Source: Altericroceibacterium spongiae (lineage in GTDB: Bacteria > Pseudomonadota > Alphaproteobacteria > Sphingomonadales > Sphingomonadaceae). From it: a stretch of DNA of 64,000 nucleotides. Within the stretch, counting starts at the first letter, position 1. Each line of letters begins with the position of its first letter. A program made the position numbers and the translations under genes. Positions 34,929 through 43,210 of the stretch are shown here, piece after piece. The stretch spans positions 1-64,000 of the forward strand of contig NZ_RAPF01000012.1 of NCBI RefSeq assembly GCF_003610805.1, in the 5' to 3' direction. The notes under the pieces are model-generated. The model did no database searches. It saw only the letters and a program-made list of their open reading frames with translations, and had not been told where the DNA came from.

Positions 34929-35209
34929 GGCTTGCCCCCTGATAAACAAGAAAATTACACCGACCCGTTGCGTTATCAACGTAAGGATTAAGGCGAAAAT
35001 TTGGTGTTTTCAAGAAGGCTGCAAATTAAAATATTGTGTGCGTTATTTATGCAAATTAGTACGTAATGCATACCATGATTAAAACATTCTTAACCACCGT
35101 ATATACAGCAATTCACGCGATATAATGGTCATGAACCGAAAACGCTTTGTTCCATTTTCCTTTAATATAGAAATGGTGTAATTCTTCCAAAAATGGTAGA
35201 AGGTGGAAT

Positions 35210-35458
35210 ATGAGCCTTAACATTAAGAACCCGGAAGCCCATCGTCTTGCTGCAGCGATTGCCAGGGCGACCGGGCAGAGCATGACGCGCGTTGTCACAG
35301 ATGCTCTTCGCGAACGATATGTGCGAACATTCCGCAGTGAAAAAAAGGCAAGTGTGGATGAGCTTATGACGATTGCAGAAAGGGCGTCCGCCCATCGTAA
35401 ACGCCCATATGCGGATCATGCCGAGCTGCTTTACGATCAGCACGGCTTGCCAAAATGA
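35210..35458 (+). CDS. vapB: VapB-family antitoxin
   Basis: The 82-residue protein (MSLNIKNPEAHRLAAAIARATGQSMTRVVTDALRERY) is a typical VapB of the Rv0623 type: a ribbon-helix-helix-like DNA-binding N-terminus and a C-terminal segment that wraps the VapC toxin. Its stop overlaps the vapC start by 4 bases. It is intact, but its toxin gene has been split by the transposon at 35526, so the antitoxin no longer has a working partner at this locus. Confidence 0.88.
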   Translation: MSLNIKNPEAHRLAAAIARATGQSMTRVVTDALRERYVRTFRSEKKASVDELMTIAERASAHRKRPYADHAELLYDQHGLPK

Positions 35459-35525
35459 TTGTCGATACGTCCGCGGTGGTTGCAGTCCTATATGGCGAAC
35501 CGGAATCGCGGGATTTTGTGCAGGT
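35455..35525 (+). pseudogene. vapC: vapC toxin gene, 5' part, interrupted by transposon
   Basis: VapC toxins are PIN-domain ribonucleases. This piece encodes MIVDTSAVVAVLYGEPESRDF plus two codons, with the first catalytic aspartate (VDTS). The frame enters the transposon end at 35526. The rest resumes in frame at 41863; joined they give a 129-residue VapC, exactly the family's usual size. Confidence 0.93.
35518..35525. repeat. 8-bp target duplication, left copy (GTGCAGGT)
   Basis: GTGCAGGT here and at 41855-41862 directly flank the transposon. Eight bases is the target duplication length of IS1595-family elements. Confidence 0.93.
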
Positions 35526-35548
35526 CGGCATTATGGCGCTGTGGAACC
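35526..35548. repeat. left terminal inverted repeat of the IS1595-type transposon
   Basis: 23 bases exactly complementary to 41832-41854, starting CGGCATTATGG. Confidence 0.95.
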
Positions 35549-35676
35549 GGCTAAAGGTCGGCGATGTCAGGCGCAATGACAGAGCGTTCCGTCGGTCCTG
35601 CATTGTAGGATGGATTTTCCCCAGAACCAAAGACCAAGTTCTTGCAACAGGATAGGCGGTTCTGTCTATTTGACGG

Positions 35677-36183
35677 ATGGGATACACGAATCTCCGGACG
35701 AACCTGGAAAGCAAATTTGCTGACTGGCTAGGCGAGCGTCAAACTATCGAAAAAGATATCGAAGATATTGAAGCCGCGTATGCGAAGCTCGACGAGAAAC
35801 GTGAGCGTCTAGAGAAGGTCGAACTCCTTCTTGAGAGCGCAAAGGTAATCATGGGAGAGATCGCCCCGGGATGGAACCCGAAGTCGGTGCGGCCAAGCAG
35901 GAAGTTTGTTTCCAAGCTTCCTTTCGACTCCGGCGAAGTTACGCGAATGGCATTCGACGTCATGCGGGAAGAGAGTCGCGAAATGCGGACCGTTGAAATC
36001 GCGCGCCTCGTTGTGCAGCGAAAAGGACTGGATCCAAAGGAGCGCGACTTGGTTGCTCGAGTGAAGACTGCCATCGATGCAAGTCTACGCGCAAAGCAGG
36101 GCAAGTTTGTCGATTGCACCGAGGGTTACGGTAGGAAGTGGTTTATTCTCCCAGCCGGCGCCTCGAAGGCATCTAGCCTGTAA
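35677..36183 (+). CDS. hypothetical coiled-coil protein with possible C-terminal winged helix
   Basis: Cargo of the transposon, 168 residues. Residues about 15-60 form a charged coiled coil (IEKDIEDIEAAYAKLDEKRE). The C-terminal part (MAFDVMREESREMRTVEIARLVVQ, then DLVARVKTAIDASLRAKQG) has a winged-helix-like pattern, resembling HTH domains that precede DNA-repair or restriction subunits. Convergent with the transposase and overlapping its end by 11 bases. It may regulate the restriction cargo; unproven. Confidence 0.6.
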   Translation: MGYTNLRTNLESKFADWLGERQTIEKDIEDIEAAYAKLDEKRERLEKVELLLESAKVIMGEIAPGWNPKSVRPSRKFVSKLPFDSGEVTRMAFDVMREESREMRTVEIARLVVQRKGLDPKERDLVARVKTAIDASLRAKQGKFVDCTEGYGRKWFILPAGASKASSL

Positions 36184-37237
36184 GGTAGGCTATAGCGTCA
36201 TCCCCGTCCTGATCATTAGCCGGATAAGGACCAACCCTCTTTGACTTGCGACCTTGCCAATATCCGACGAGCGTCTTTGAGGGTGGCGTGCGACCAATGG
36301 TCGAGATCATTAGATGCAGATGCTCACCATTGGACCTGCGGCGGTATTGCTCCCTCCATCCCAGTTCCATCGCGTATCGATGAATATGGGCACCAGAGAT
36401 ATGCTTGTGAACGCCTCGCTCGGCACAGCGCATCCTCTCGAATAAACTCTCGGCCATATTGGTGCAGGCACCGTCCTTCGAGAAGTGCTCCGAGTGGTTG
36501 ATCCGCTTTGTATCGAAGAGCATGTGCAGAGGCTCCCACTGGGGGCTCATATCCGCATGGACGACGGTATCCGGCAGTAGAGTATCTCGTGCGATTTCGA
36601 TAGCGTCACCCTCCTTGCCAAGCAGGAAGGTGCGCAGACGTCCGATGACGCCCGCTTCGTGATCGTCACGCTCCCGCATGACGACGATGAGCTTTTGCTT
36701 CTTCTTCGCTGCCGCCTTGTGCTTCTTCTTGAACTCGGCCCACAGCTCTTTGGAATTGGGCAGGCGGGGAAGGCTGCCGCCGAACACGGCGCCATCAATC
36801 TCGACCACACCGCCAAGCTGCACCGCTTCGGCATCCTTGCCCATAGCGTCCCGAACTTTATGCAGCAGCACCCAGGCCGATTTGTAGCTGATATCGATTT
36901 CTCGCGAGAGCCGGCAAGCAGCCACACCCATCACCCCGTTGGCGAAGATCGCGCAGGCTGTGAGGATCTTTCGGAACGAGAGCTTGCGGTCCTTGAATAT
37001 CGTATGGCTAGTCACGCTGAATTGCGCCCGGCACGCCTTGTCCGAGCATGTCCAGCGGCGGTTCTTGCGGATCACCCAAACATCGGTGCAGCCGCATTCC
37101 GGGCAGATCGGATTTCCGCCGTTGGCCTCCCAGATGATGCTCTTGAATTTCTCATGGGCAGAGTCCTCCGACATTTCGGCGACGGTGAGAAGACTCATCG
37201 ACCGGCATTGTGGAGAAAGGAGGAAGTGCTGCGCCAT
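36173..37237 (-). CDS. IS1595-family transposase
   Basis: DDE transposase that moves the whole 6.3-kb element. The 354 residues start MAQHFLLSPQCRSMSLLTVA, matching the family's usual beginning and supporting ATG 37237. A zinc ribbon follows (CPECGCTDVWVIRK with CSDKAC), then the ISXO2-like DDE core: EIDGAVFGGS, VVHADMS, and a HSEHF...NMAESLFERMR stretch. Length is normal and no frameshift is visible, so it is probably functional. Confidence 0.93.
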   Translation of the reverse strand: MAQHFLLSPQCRSMSLLTVAEMSEDSAHEKFKSIIWEANGGNPICPECGCTDVWVIRKNRRWTCSDKACRAQFSVTSHTIFKDRKLSFRKILTACAIFANGVMGVAACRLSREIDISYKSAWVLLHKVRDAMGKDAEAVQLGGVVEIDGAVFGGSLPRLPNSKELWAEFKKKHKAAAKKKQKLIVVMRERDDHEAGVIGRLRTFLLGKEGDAIEIARDTLLPDTVVHADMSPQWEPLHMLFDTKRINHSEHFSKDGACTNMAESLFERMRCAERGVHKHISGAHIHRYAMELGWREQYRRRSNGEHLHLMISTIGRTPPSKTLVGYWQGRKSKRVGPYPANDQDGDDAIAYLTG

Positions 37238-37252
37238 AGGTTCTGGTAGTGA

Positions 37253-37274
37253 ATACCAGCATATATGGTGGTAT
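37253..37274. promoter_or_regulatory. operator-like dyad between transposase and DUF6471-like gene
   Basis: ATACCA at 37253-37258 and TGGTAT at 37269-37274 form a dyad with a 10-base AT-rich centre, in the divergent region between the transposase and the next cargo gene. A further AATACCATCA occurs near 37297. Likely a control site. Confidence 0.45.
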
Positions 37275-37397
37275 GACGGGCCTGTCGAGAGAAAATACCA
37301 TCATTTTTGATAGCGTTCGCCTTCAGTATCATATGCATCGCCGGTTGGCGTAGCGCAATCTACGTCCTACAAGGCTCCCAAAGGAGGAACCGCGTCG

Positions 37398-37694
37398 ATG
37401 GCAAATGACGAGAAAGTCTGGGAAGCTCTTGCTAAAAACACCCTTCGCGCAGCGATGATGCAGCGGGGTGTTTCCTATGCCGTCTTAGCCGAGCGGCTCG
37501 AGGAAATAGGCGTGCGCGACAACGAGGTAAACTTGCGGAATAAGGTTGCCCGCGGTCGTTTCACTGCGGTGTTTCTGATGCAGTGTCTGAAGGCTCTCGA
37601 TGCGGAATGGATACACATTCCTGGATCCCTAGACGAGGCAACTGGCAAGCAGGGCGCTCAGCATCTCGCCAAGAAATCCAGAACACCTGACTAA
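37398..37694 (+). CDS. DUF6471-like small protein
   Basis: Cargo of the transposon, 98 residues. VWEALAKNTLRAAMMQRGVSYAVLAERLEEIG followed by NLRNKVARGRFTAVFLMQCLKALD resembles the DUF6471 domain, a helix-turn-helix-like fold similar to XRE regulators. AAAGGAGG precedes ATG 37398 by about 12 bases. Divergent from the transposase and upstream of the methyltransferase, so a control protein (C-protein-like) for the restriction system is plausible but inferred. Confidence 0.7.
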   Translation: MANDEKVWEALAKNTLRAAMMQRGVSYAVLAERLEEIGVRDNEVNLRNKVARGRFTAVFLMQCLKALDAEWIHIPGSLDEATGKQGAQHLAKKSRTPD

Positions 37695-37957
37695 AGCTCG
37701 AGTGTCCTGGATGCATCTGGAAGTGTGATTGCATCTTACGGTGCTAAACAAACCCTCCATCGACGCCTTCCTGCAGCGTCCGACCGACTATGGTTCGAGG
37801 TAAGTTCACCCCAGAGGCCGGACCGGCATGTGATCATAAAACACATATACTAATCATCGCATTTGCAGATAGCGCACATTCCATCCTATAATCCCCGCAA
37901 CGTAGGAACCGCAGGCAACCGCCGGCCATTGTTCTGCCTACGTTCCGGGAGAATGAT

Positions 37958-39103
37958 ATGCTTGATGACCAGTCCCAGAATGGCTTCGACTTCGGCGAAG
38001 GGCCGGACGTTGGAAGCGTCAAGGATGAGGTTCGCAGGCAACCTACGGCAATCTCGCTCTTCTCGGGCGGCGGCGGTCTCGACGTTGGTTTCCACCAGGC
38101 CGGATATCGCACACTTGCGTGCATCGAAATCGATGATCAGGCCTGCTTAACCCTCGAAGCGAACCGGGACCGCTATTTCCCCGGAGCTGAGATCATCAAC
38201 GCTGACGTCACCGAAGTCGACAAGGATGAGCTGATGGCTCGGCACGGATTAAAGCCGGGTGAGTTGGACGTCCTCTACGGGGGGCCGCCTTGCCAGTCCT
38301 TCAGCCAGATCGGCAAGAAGGACAATCTGAACGACTTGCGCGGCCGTCTCCTTTTCGCCATGGTCGACTATGCCCGTATTCTCCAGCCCAAGACCATTCT
38401 CATCGAGAACGTCAAAGCGCTGCAGTCCGCACCCGATCTCAATGGTGTTCGTGGCGGCGCGCTTCGGCAGTTGCGGAAAGCGCTAGAAGATCTGGGATAC
38501 GCAGTCGCATGCCGCGTCATCAATTCCGCTGAATTTGGGGTGGCGCAACTTCGTCAGCGCATTTTCATCATCGCAACCAAAGGCGATGCCTTTTCTTTTC
38601 CTCCGCCCAAACACGAGCCCGATAGCTTCAGGACTGTGGGTGAAGCGATCTCCGGTCTCCCCAAGCCAGTCGCGAAGGGCAAGACGCCCAAGTTCGCGAA
38701 TCACATCGATGTGACGCCTGATGGCGATAAGCATCGGATCAGCTTCGTCAGCGAAGGTAAGTTCCTGGCTAAGATGGAAGACGCGCCGATCGAGGTTAAG
38801 GGACGACTTGCCAAGAAGGACACTACCAAATTTCTGCGCCTCGGACGAAAGAAGCAAAGCAACACTCTGCGCTGTGGAGAAATCTTCTTCCATCCCACAC
38901 AGGATCGCTATCTGACGCCCCGCGAATATATGCGACTGCACGGGTTCCCGGATGATTACATTCTACAAGGTCCGATCCGCGGTAGGTCGGGTTCGGTTAA
39001 GAACCTAGACCAGCATCGCCAGATCGCCAATTCGGTGCCGCCGCCTGTGGCACGGGCGCTGGCTGCAGCGCTGGCCGAGTTTCTCCAAGAAACGGCCGCC
39101 TGA
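37958..39103 (+). CDS. DNA (cytosine-5) methyltransferase
   Basis: The modification enzyme: transfers a methyl group from S-adenosylmethionine to cytosine C5. The 381 residues contain the conserved motifs in order: I (LFSGGGGLDVGFHQAGY), IV (GGPPCQSFSQIG, catalytic cysteine), VI (LIENVKAL), VIII (QLRQRIFIIA), a target-recognition region at about residues 220-310, IX (LTPREYMRLHGFPDDY) and X (QIANSVPPPVA). GGGAGA 7 bases upstream supports ATG 37958. The next gene starts 13 bases after its stop. Confidence 0.95.
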   Translation: MLDDQSQNGFDFGEGPDVGSVKDEVRRQPTAISLFSGGGGLDVGFHQAGYRTLACIEIDDQACLTLEANRDRYFPGAEIINADVTEVDKDELMARHGLKPGELDVLYGGPPCQSFSQIGKKDNLNDLRGRLLFAMVDYARILQPKTILIENVKALQSAPDLNGVRGGALRQLRKALEDLGYAVACRVINSAEFGVAQLRQRIFIIATKGDAFSFPPPKHEPDSFRTVGEAISGLPKPVAKGKTPKFANHIDVTPDGDKHRISFVSEGKFLAKMEDAPIEVKGRLAKKDTTKFLRLGRKKQSNTLRCGEIFFHPTQDRYLTPREYMRLHGFPDDYILQGPIRGRSGSVKNLDQHRQIANSVPPPVARALAAALAEFLQETAA

Positions 39104-39116
39104 AGGGGACGACAAC

Positions 39117-40400
39117 GTGGACGAGCTCTATGACGCCGTGCGCGCTCTCTATGCGGATGAGGGCGCCGGCTACTGCTTTCCGCCAGACAAGCTTTGGGAG
39201 TATATCGATCCAAACGACCTGGATAGGACTCCCCACGCATTGATTAATATCCTTAAGAAGGAAGATTACATCGTCGGAACCGGCGGGAGCACAAAAGCAA
39301 TCACTCCGGCGCGGAAGGGAGCCCCGGTCACTGAATATACCTTCGGCCCGTCGATTGACAGAAACTCGCTGGCGATCGTGCAGGCAAACCGGGCTGGAGC
39401 AACCCAGTCGACCACAAGTCCTTCCAGCCAATCTGCCGCCACGGTCACCGCGAACCCGAACGGAACATATCCGCTGGAACAGCCGCTGCAACGGATCGTA
39501 TACGGATGCCCCGGGTCGGGGAAAAGTCATCTTGTCAATGAGGAGGCCAAGAAGGCCCATTTCACTGTCAGGACAGTATTTTTCCAGGAGACGAGCTATT
39601 ACGACTTCGTAGGCGGTCTGAGGCCGCAGTCGATTTATCGGGTCACCGACGAGCCTTCATCATACATCGGCTCGACGATCGATGTCCCAGGTGAGCCGGT
39701 CATTCAATACGTTGTCCAGCCAGGCGCTTTCCTCAAGGCATACAGGCTCGCATGTGACTTCCCCGACAAGTCGGTGGTTCTGATTATCGAGGAACTCAGT
39801 CGCGCTGTGGCGGCCCACGTAATGGGGGACGTTCTACAGTTGCTCGACAGGATCGAGGACGGACCGGAAACCGGACTAAGCGTCTACGACGTAGACGCGA
39901 GGCCGGACATCGAATCCTGGCTTTTGCTCAACGAAGTCCAACATGCAAACGTCGACGCAGGAAAACTTCGCCTGCCAGCCAACCTATACATTTGGGCCAC
40001 TATGAACAGGGCCGACCAGAACGCCCGTCAGCTGGACGCCGCCTTCCTCCGCCGCTGGTCGAAGACTTATGTTTCGTATCTCGAAGGAAGCAGCTTCGAC
40101 GATATTCCCGTTCGCTACGGCGGTCAGGACGTCGCGTGGAGCGTCCTGCGGAACGCCGTCAACAAGCGGCTTCTCGACGCCGGGGGCATAGCTGAAGACA
40201 AGTTCGTCGGCGCCTACATGATCTCGGCGCGGAAGCTAACCGATCCGAACGCGGTATTCGAAGAGCTCTGGGGCTATCTCTGGAACGACGTTCTCAAGAC
40301 AAGAGCCCCGCAGATATTCGTTGACTGCGCGACTCTCGCGGAGGTTCGGGAGAAATGGAAGGCCGGAGAGGGTTCCGTCATCGGGCCTCTCTCTAACTGA
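39117..40400 (+). CDS. McrB-like AAA+ GTPase, restriction motor subunit
   Basis: Motor subunit of a McrBC/LlaJI-type restriction enzyme. In its 427 residues, an N-terminal helical domain (about 1-100) probably contributes DNA recognition. The AAA+ part has Walker A YGCPGSGKSH near residue 125, Walker B VVLIIEELSRA near 225, and ATMNRADQNARQLDAAFLRRW near 300, corresponding to the MNTAD GTP-specificity motif and arginine fingers of McrB. It starts with GTG after AAGGGGA. The nuclease gene begins 3 bases after its stop. Confidence 0.9.
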   Translation: MDELYDAVRALYADEGAGYCFPPDKLWEYIDPNDLDRTPHALINILKKEDYIVGTGGSTKAITPARKGAPVTEYTFGPSIDRNSLAIVQANRAGATQSTTSPSSQSAATVTANPNGTYPLEQPLQRIVYGCPGSGKSHLVNEEAKKAHFTVRTVFFQETSYYDFVGGLRPQSIYRVTDEPSSYIGSTIDVPGEPVIQYVVQPGAFLKAYRLACDFPDKSVVLIIEELSRAVAAHVMGDVLQLLDRIEDGPETGLSVYDVDARPDIESWLLLNEVQHANVDAGKLRLPANLYIWATMNRADQNARQLDAAFLRRWSKTYVSYLEGSSFDDIPVRYGGQDVAWSVLRNAVNKRLLDAGGIAEDKFVGAYMISARKLTDPNAVFEELWGYLWNDVLKTRAPQIFVDCATLAEVREKWKAGEGSVIGPLSN

Positions 40401-40403
40401 TCT

Positions 40404-41744
40404 ATGCCTGACGGCTTCGGCATATTATCGGAAGGCAGCGTCGCTTCGGAGGCCGACTGGATATCGAACTTCGATGGCGATCGGTCTGTATTCTCATCCT
40501 TGCTCTCTGACGGGATACTCAGAAATACTGGCACCGTGCGCGGAAAGCGCCAGTTCTCTCTCAATTTCGTGGGCGTGCTTGCGGCAGGACGTTCGGTCTG
40601 GTTCTCCTTCCCGAAGGCCAGTCGAGCGCACAGGATGGAAGACGCCGACCTCATCCTGCAAACAATAATCGACTATCGGCATCGCACCGATCGCACGCGC
40701 TCATCGGCCGACTTCTCGCAAGACGCTGATCGAATGAAGATCGGAACGATCGTGGACACATTCAAAGCGCTGACGACATGGACACTAGATCGCGGCTTCC
40801 ATCACGAGGCGGTGGTTCAGAATAGAATGGTGCTCGAGGCGATCGATTGGGATCGAACGATCAGCTCGACGCCGGCAATGCATTCTAACGGCTCAGTCGT
40901 GTATCCCGCCCCCGTAACCCGGATCAATTCATCCGCGATAAGTTCACTAGCCGAGATCCAGGCAATCGCGCTCCTTGATTTACAGAAGCGGCTTGGCCCC
41001 TTCGCTGACTTGTTAGCACCAAGTTCGACAGACCTCTGGCACGAATGCCATAAGATCCTCGATCAAGGCGACGCTATCGCGATTCCGGACCTGATAGAAA
41101 GCAGCATCGACGATTACGCAGCGACGACAAACCGCGACGAGGATATAGAGCTCATCGCATTGCTACGCGACTGGACAACCGAAACTTGGTCCGCTGGCTC
41201 TTCGGTCATGGCATATGGCATTTCGTCCTTCCATACAGTCTGGGAAGACATCTGCGTCAGGACCATGGCGAACCTAGGCAGTCCGATATCGCATGCAGAA
41301 GTGGCTAGTCAGCCAGCTTACCTTATCAATGGGCACGAATTCAGCCTCACGCCGCAGCGTCCTGACATCCTTCTCGACCGGTCGGGACGGATCATACTCG
41401 CCGACGCAAAATGGTATTTGCTGGACGCGAACTCTCTTCCACAAACGCCTGACGCGATAAAGCAGTTCGCCTACGAACTTTCGATAAGAGAAGATCTGCA
41501 TGTGGAAACGAACATGCTAATGCTGCCGACTGAAGACCACGATACTTGGGTCCTCGCCGGTATGCTGCATATGGCACAATCTGGAAGCCACGATCACAGG
41601 TTTAGGACCGTTTCCGTCATCGCGCTGAACTGGAAGCATCTGTCTCGCCTCTATGTGCGGCGGGAGGGGCTGGGGAACGACTTCATCGCGCAACTGACTG
41701 CGCTCGTTGCATCCAACCAGCAGATCCCCGTATTGAAAGCCTAG
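40404..41744 (+). CDS. LlaJI/McrC-like restriction nuclease subunit
   Basis: Partner of the McrB-like motor, expected to cut DNA. In the C-terminal third of its 446 residues, FHTVWEDICVRTM is followed by RPDILLDRSGRIILADAKWYLL, a clear PD-(D/E)XK nuclease core (D, then DAK). This resembles LlaJI-family endonucleases, where a McrB-like and a nuclease subunit work beside C5-methyltransferases, unlike McrBC, which cuts methylated DNA. The N-terminal half is unassigned. The gene ends 88 bases before the right transposon end. Confidence 0.82.
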   Translation: MPDGFGILSEGSVASEADWISNFDGDRSVFSSLLSDGILRNTGTVRGKRQFSLNFVGVLAAGRSVWFSFPKASRAHRMEDADLILQTIIDYRHRTDRTRSSADFSQDADRMKIGTIVDTFKALTTWTLDRGFHHEAVVQNRMVLEAIDWDRTISSTPAMHSNGSVVYPAPVTRINSSAISSLAEIQAIALLDLQKRLGPFADLLAPSSTDLWHECHKILDQGDAIAIPDLIESSIDDYAATTNRDEDIELIALLRDWTTETWSAGSSVMAYGISSFHTVWEDICVRTMANLGSPISHAEVASQPAYLINGHEFSLTPQRPDILLDRSGRIILADAKWYLLDANSLPQTPDAIKQFAYELSIREDLHVETNMLMLPTEDHDTWVLAGMLHMAQSGSHDHRFRTVSVIALNWKHLSRLYVRREGLGNDFIAQLTALVASNQQIPVLKA

Positions 41745-41831
41745 ATGGCCGATACGGTGGACCCGGCCACGCGATCAGAAGTGATGCACCGTCTGCGATC
41801 GCGAGTGATCTCTCCCTGCTAGGCGCTAATT

Positions 41832-41854
41832 GGTTCCACAGCGCCATAATGCCG
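41832..41854. repeat. right terminal inverted repeat of the IS1595-type transposon
   Basis: Exact 23-base reverse complement of 35526-35548, followed by the second GTGCAGGT target copy at 41855-41862. Confidence 0.95.
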
Positions 41855-41862
41855 GTGCAGGT

Positions 41863-42181
41863 GATACACGATGCAGAGTATTGCCGCATCAGCGTTGCCA
41901 GCTATCTCGAACTTTCGATGGTAATAGAAATGCAATTGGGCCCACATGGTATGCGCCAGGCGGAAATGTTTCTTCGCCGCGCAGAGTTTCACATCGAGCC
42001 CGTGTCGGTCGAGCAGGGCGAGCTGGCGCGCCAGGCCTTTCTCGATTTCGGCAAAGGCCGGCATAAAGCCAGTTTGAATTTCGGAGACTGCTTCTCTTAT
42101 GCTCTGGCGAAAGAGAAAAACGAACCGTTGCTTTTCAAAGGCAAGGATTTTGCTTTTACAGACGTACCGAGGGTAATGTGA
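41863..42181 (+). pseudogene. vapC: vapC toxin gene, 3' part
   Basis: Continues the VapC frame broken at 35525: IHDAEYCRISVASYLELSMV, then the C-terminal PIN core ASLNFGDCFSYALAKEKNEPLLFKGKDF with the remaining catalytic aspartates. An ATG inside the transposon end (41849) could start a truncated product lacking the first catalytic aspartate; such a product should be inactive as a nuclease but might still bind VapB. Confidence 0.93.
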
Positions 42182-42627
42182 CGGAAAGATCAGAGAAAAT
42201 GCCAGGCGAATATCTTAATGATGAAACGTCAGGACGGATTTTCCTTTTGTTCTGGCCCGCAGCTACGGCGTATTTTACCTATTTTCTCGACGCATCGCTG
42301 CCTCTCGTTTTGGCGGCGATGGGAATAGTCTTATTCCCGGTATTCAATACTTTCTTCACGGTCCATACTAAATGGCCGGCCACCATTTTAAGCCTGCTGG
42401 CAATATCTGTCTTTGTCGTTCTAGGGTTGAGAGAACAGCTTGTCTGGTATGGTTGGCTCGATCTTGGCGTTATTCTCTTAGGATATGGAGGCATCCTGGC
42501 ACTCAACCTGCGCCGCGCAGATGCTCTTCCTTTTTTACCAGCTCTGTTGTGCGGAATAATACTGATCTTAAGCAATTTACCTGAACGCTTCCATGAGGGT
42601 CTATCGCCTATAGGTAATCTTGCTTAG
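42178..42627 (+). CDS. hypothetical membrane protein, 149 aa
   Basis: Unrecognised protein with four or five membrane helices covering most of residues 20-140 and the tail PERFHEGLSPIG. GTG 42178 overlaps the vapC stop after GAGGG; ATG 42199 (MPGEYLND) is an alternative start. Probably once co-transcribed with vapBC. Confidence 0.55.
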   Translation: MTERSEKMPGEYLNDETSGRIFLLFWPAATAYFTYFLDASLPLVLAAMGIVLFPVFNTFFTVHTKWPATILSLLAISVFVVLGLREQLVWYGWLDLGVILLGYGGILALNLRRADALPFLPALLCGIILILSNLPERFHEGLSPIGNLA

Positions 42628-42808
42628 CGGCTGCTGCGCCGAACAGATTGTTTAACCGTCAGAACAACGTCGCATTGTTGGAAAAAGGATTATTTGCCCG
42701 ACGCAGCGCAATGAACATAGCATTGTCCTATTAAGTAATCAAAGAGATTGATGCCTATATTTTATGTAACCGTTATTTGACTGGCTGGCTGTTAAGATCG
42801 TAAATCCG

Positions 42809-43192
42809 TTAATTGCGAAAATCCCAGCGTAGCACTGTCCGCGTGTCGAGCATTGCCTGCGACAGATCTCGGCCATCCTTTAATTTGCAGCGTGCTACAA
42901 TCCGGTCATAGCTCTGGCCAAGATTTTGGCATTGCATTGACGGATATCGTACTATGATGTGCCCAGTCTTCCACTTGCCTTTTGGGCCTCCAAGAAGATC
43001 GACTAATGCATCGCGCGCTTCTTCGGCCGATGCGGCCGGGCAGGGCTGTCCGGGCCGACAAGATCCATCCATTTCCCGCGCCGCAATCCCTTCCAGACGG
43101 ATCTTTGGGCCTTCCCTGCACCACAGCGCACCATCTCCATCCCACACTGCCATAGGCGTACAGATAAATGTAAGAGCTGTTACGAGGGTCAA
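42809..43192 (-). CDS. thermonuclease (SNase)-like exported protein
   Basis: VWDGDGALWCREGPKIRLEGIAAREMDGSC matches the start of staphylococcal-nuclease-like (TNase) domains, with the aspartate and arginine of the active site; a hydrophobic N-terminus (MTLVTALTFICTPMA) may export it. Only 127 residues, and the C-terminal RCKLKDGRDLSQAML corresponds to the family's later motif with the second arginine. It starts with TTG and sits in the relaxase operon region. It could degrade nucleic acid or be a degenerate relative with another role. Confidence 0.68.
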   Translation of the reverse strand: MTLVTALTFICTPMAVWDGDGALWCREGPKIRLEGIAAREMDGSCRPGQPCPAASAEEARDALVDLLGGPKGKWKTGHIIVRYPSMQCQNLGQSYDRIVARCKLKDGRDLSQAMLDTRTVLRWDFRN

Positions 43193-43210
43193 GGGTGTTC
43201 TCTCTTTTTG

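Larger units (their letters stand above)
35526..41854. mobile_element. IS1595-family transposon carrying a restriction-modification system
   Basis: A 6329-bp element with 23-bp perfect terminal inverted repeats (35526-35548 and 41832-41854, outer end CGGCATTATGGCGCTG) and an 8-bp target duplication in vapC. It encodes a full-length IS1595-type transposase on the minus strand, plus a 168-aa protein, a DUF6471-like protein, a C5-cytosine methyltransferase, a McrB-like GTPase and a LlaJI/McrC-like nuclease. IS1595 elements with passenger genes are known as a class; this cargo combination I read directly from the sequence. Perfect ends and an intact frame suggest a recent, possibly active insertion. 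Confidence 0.93.
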
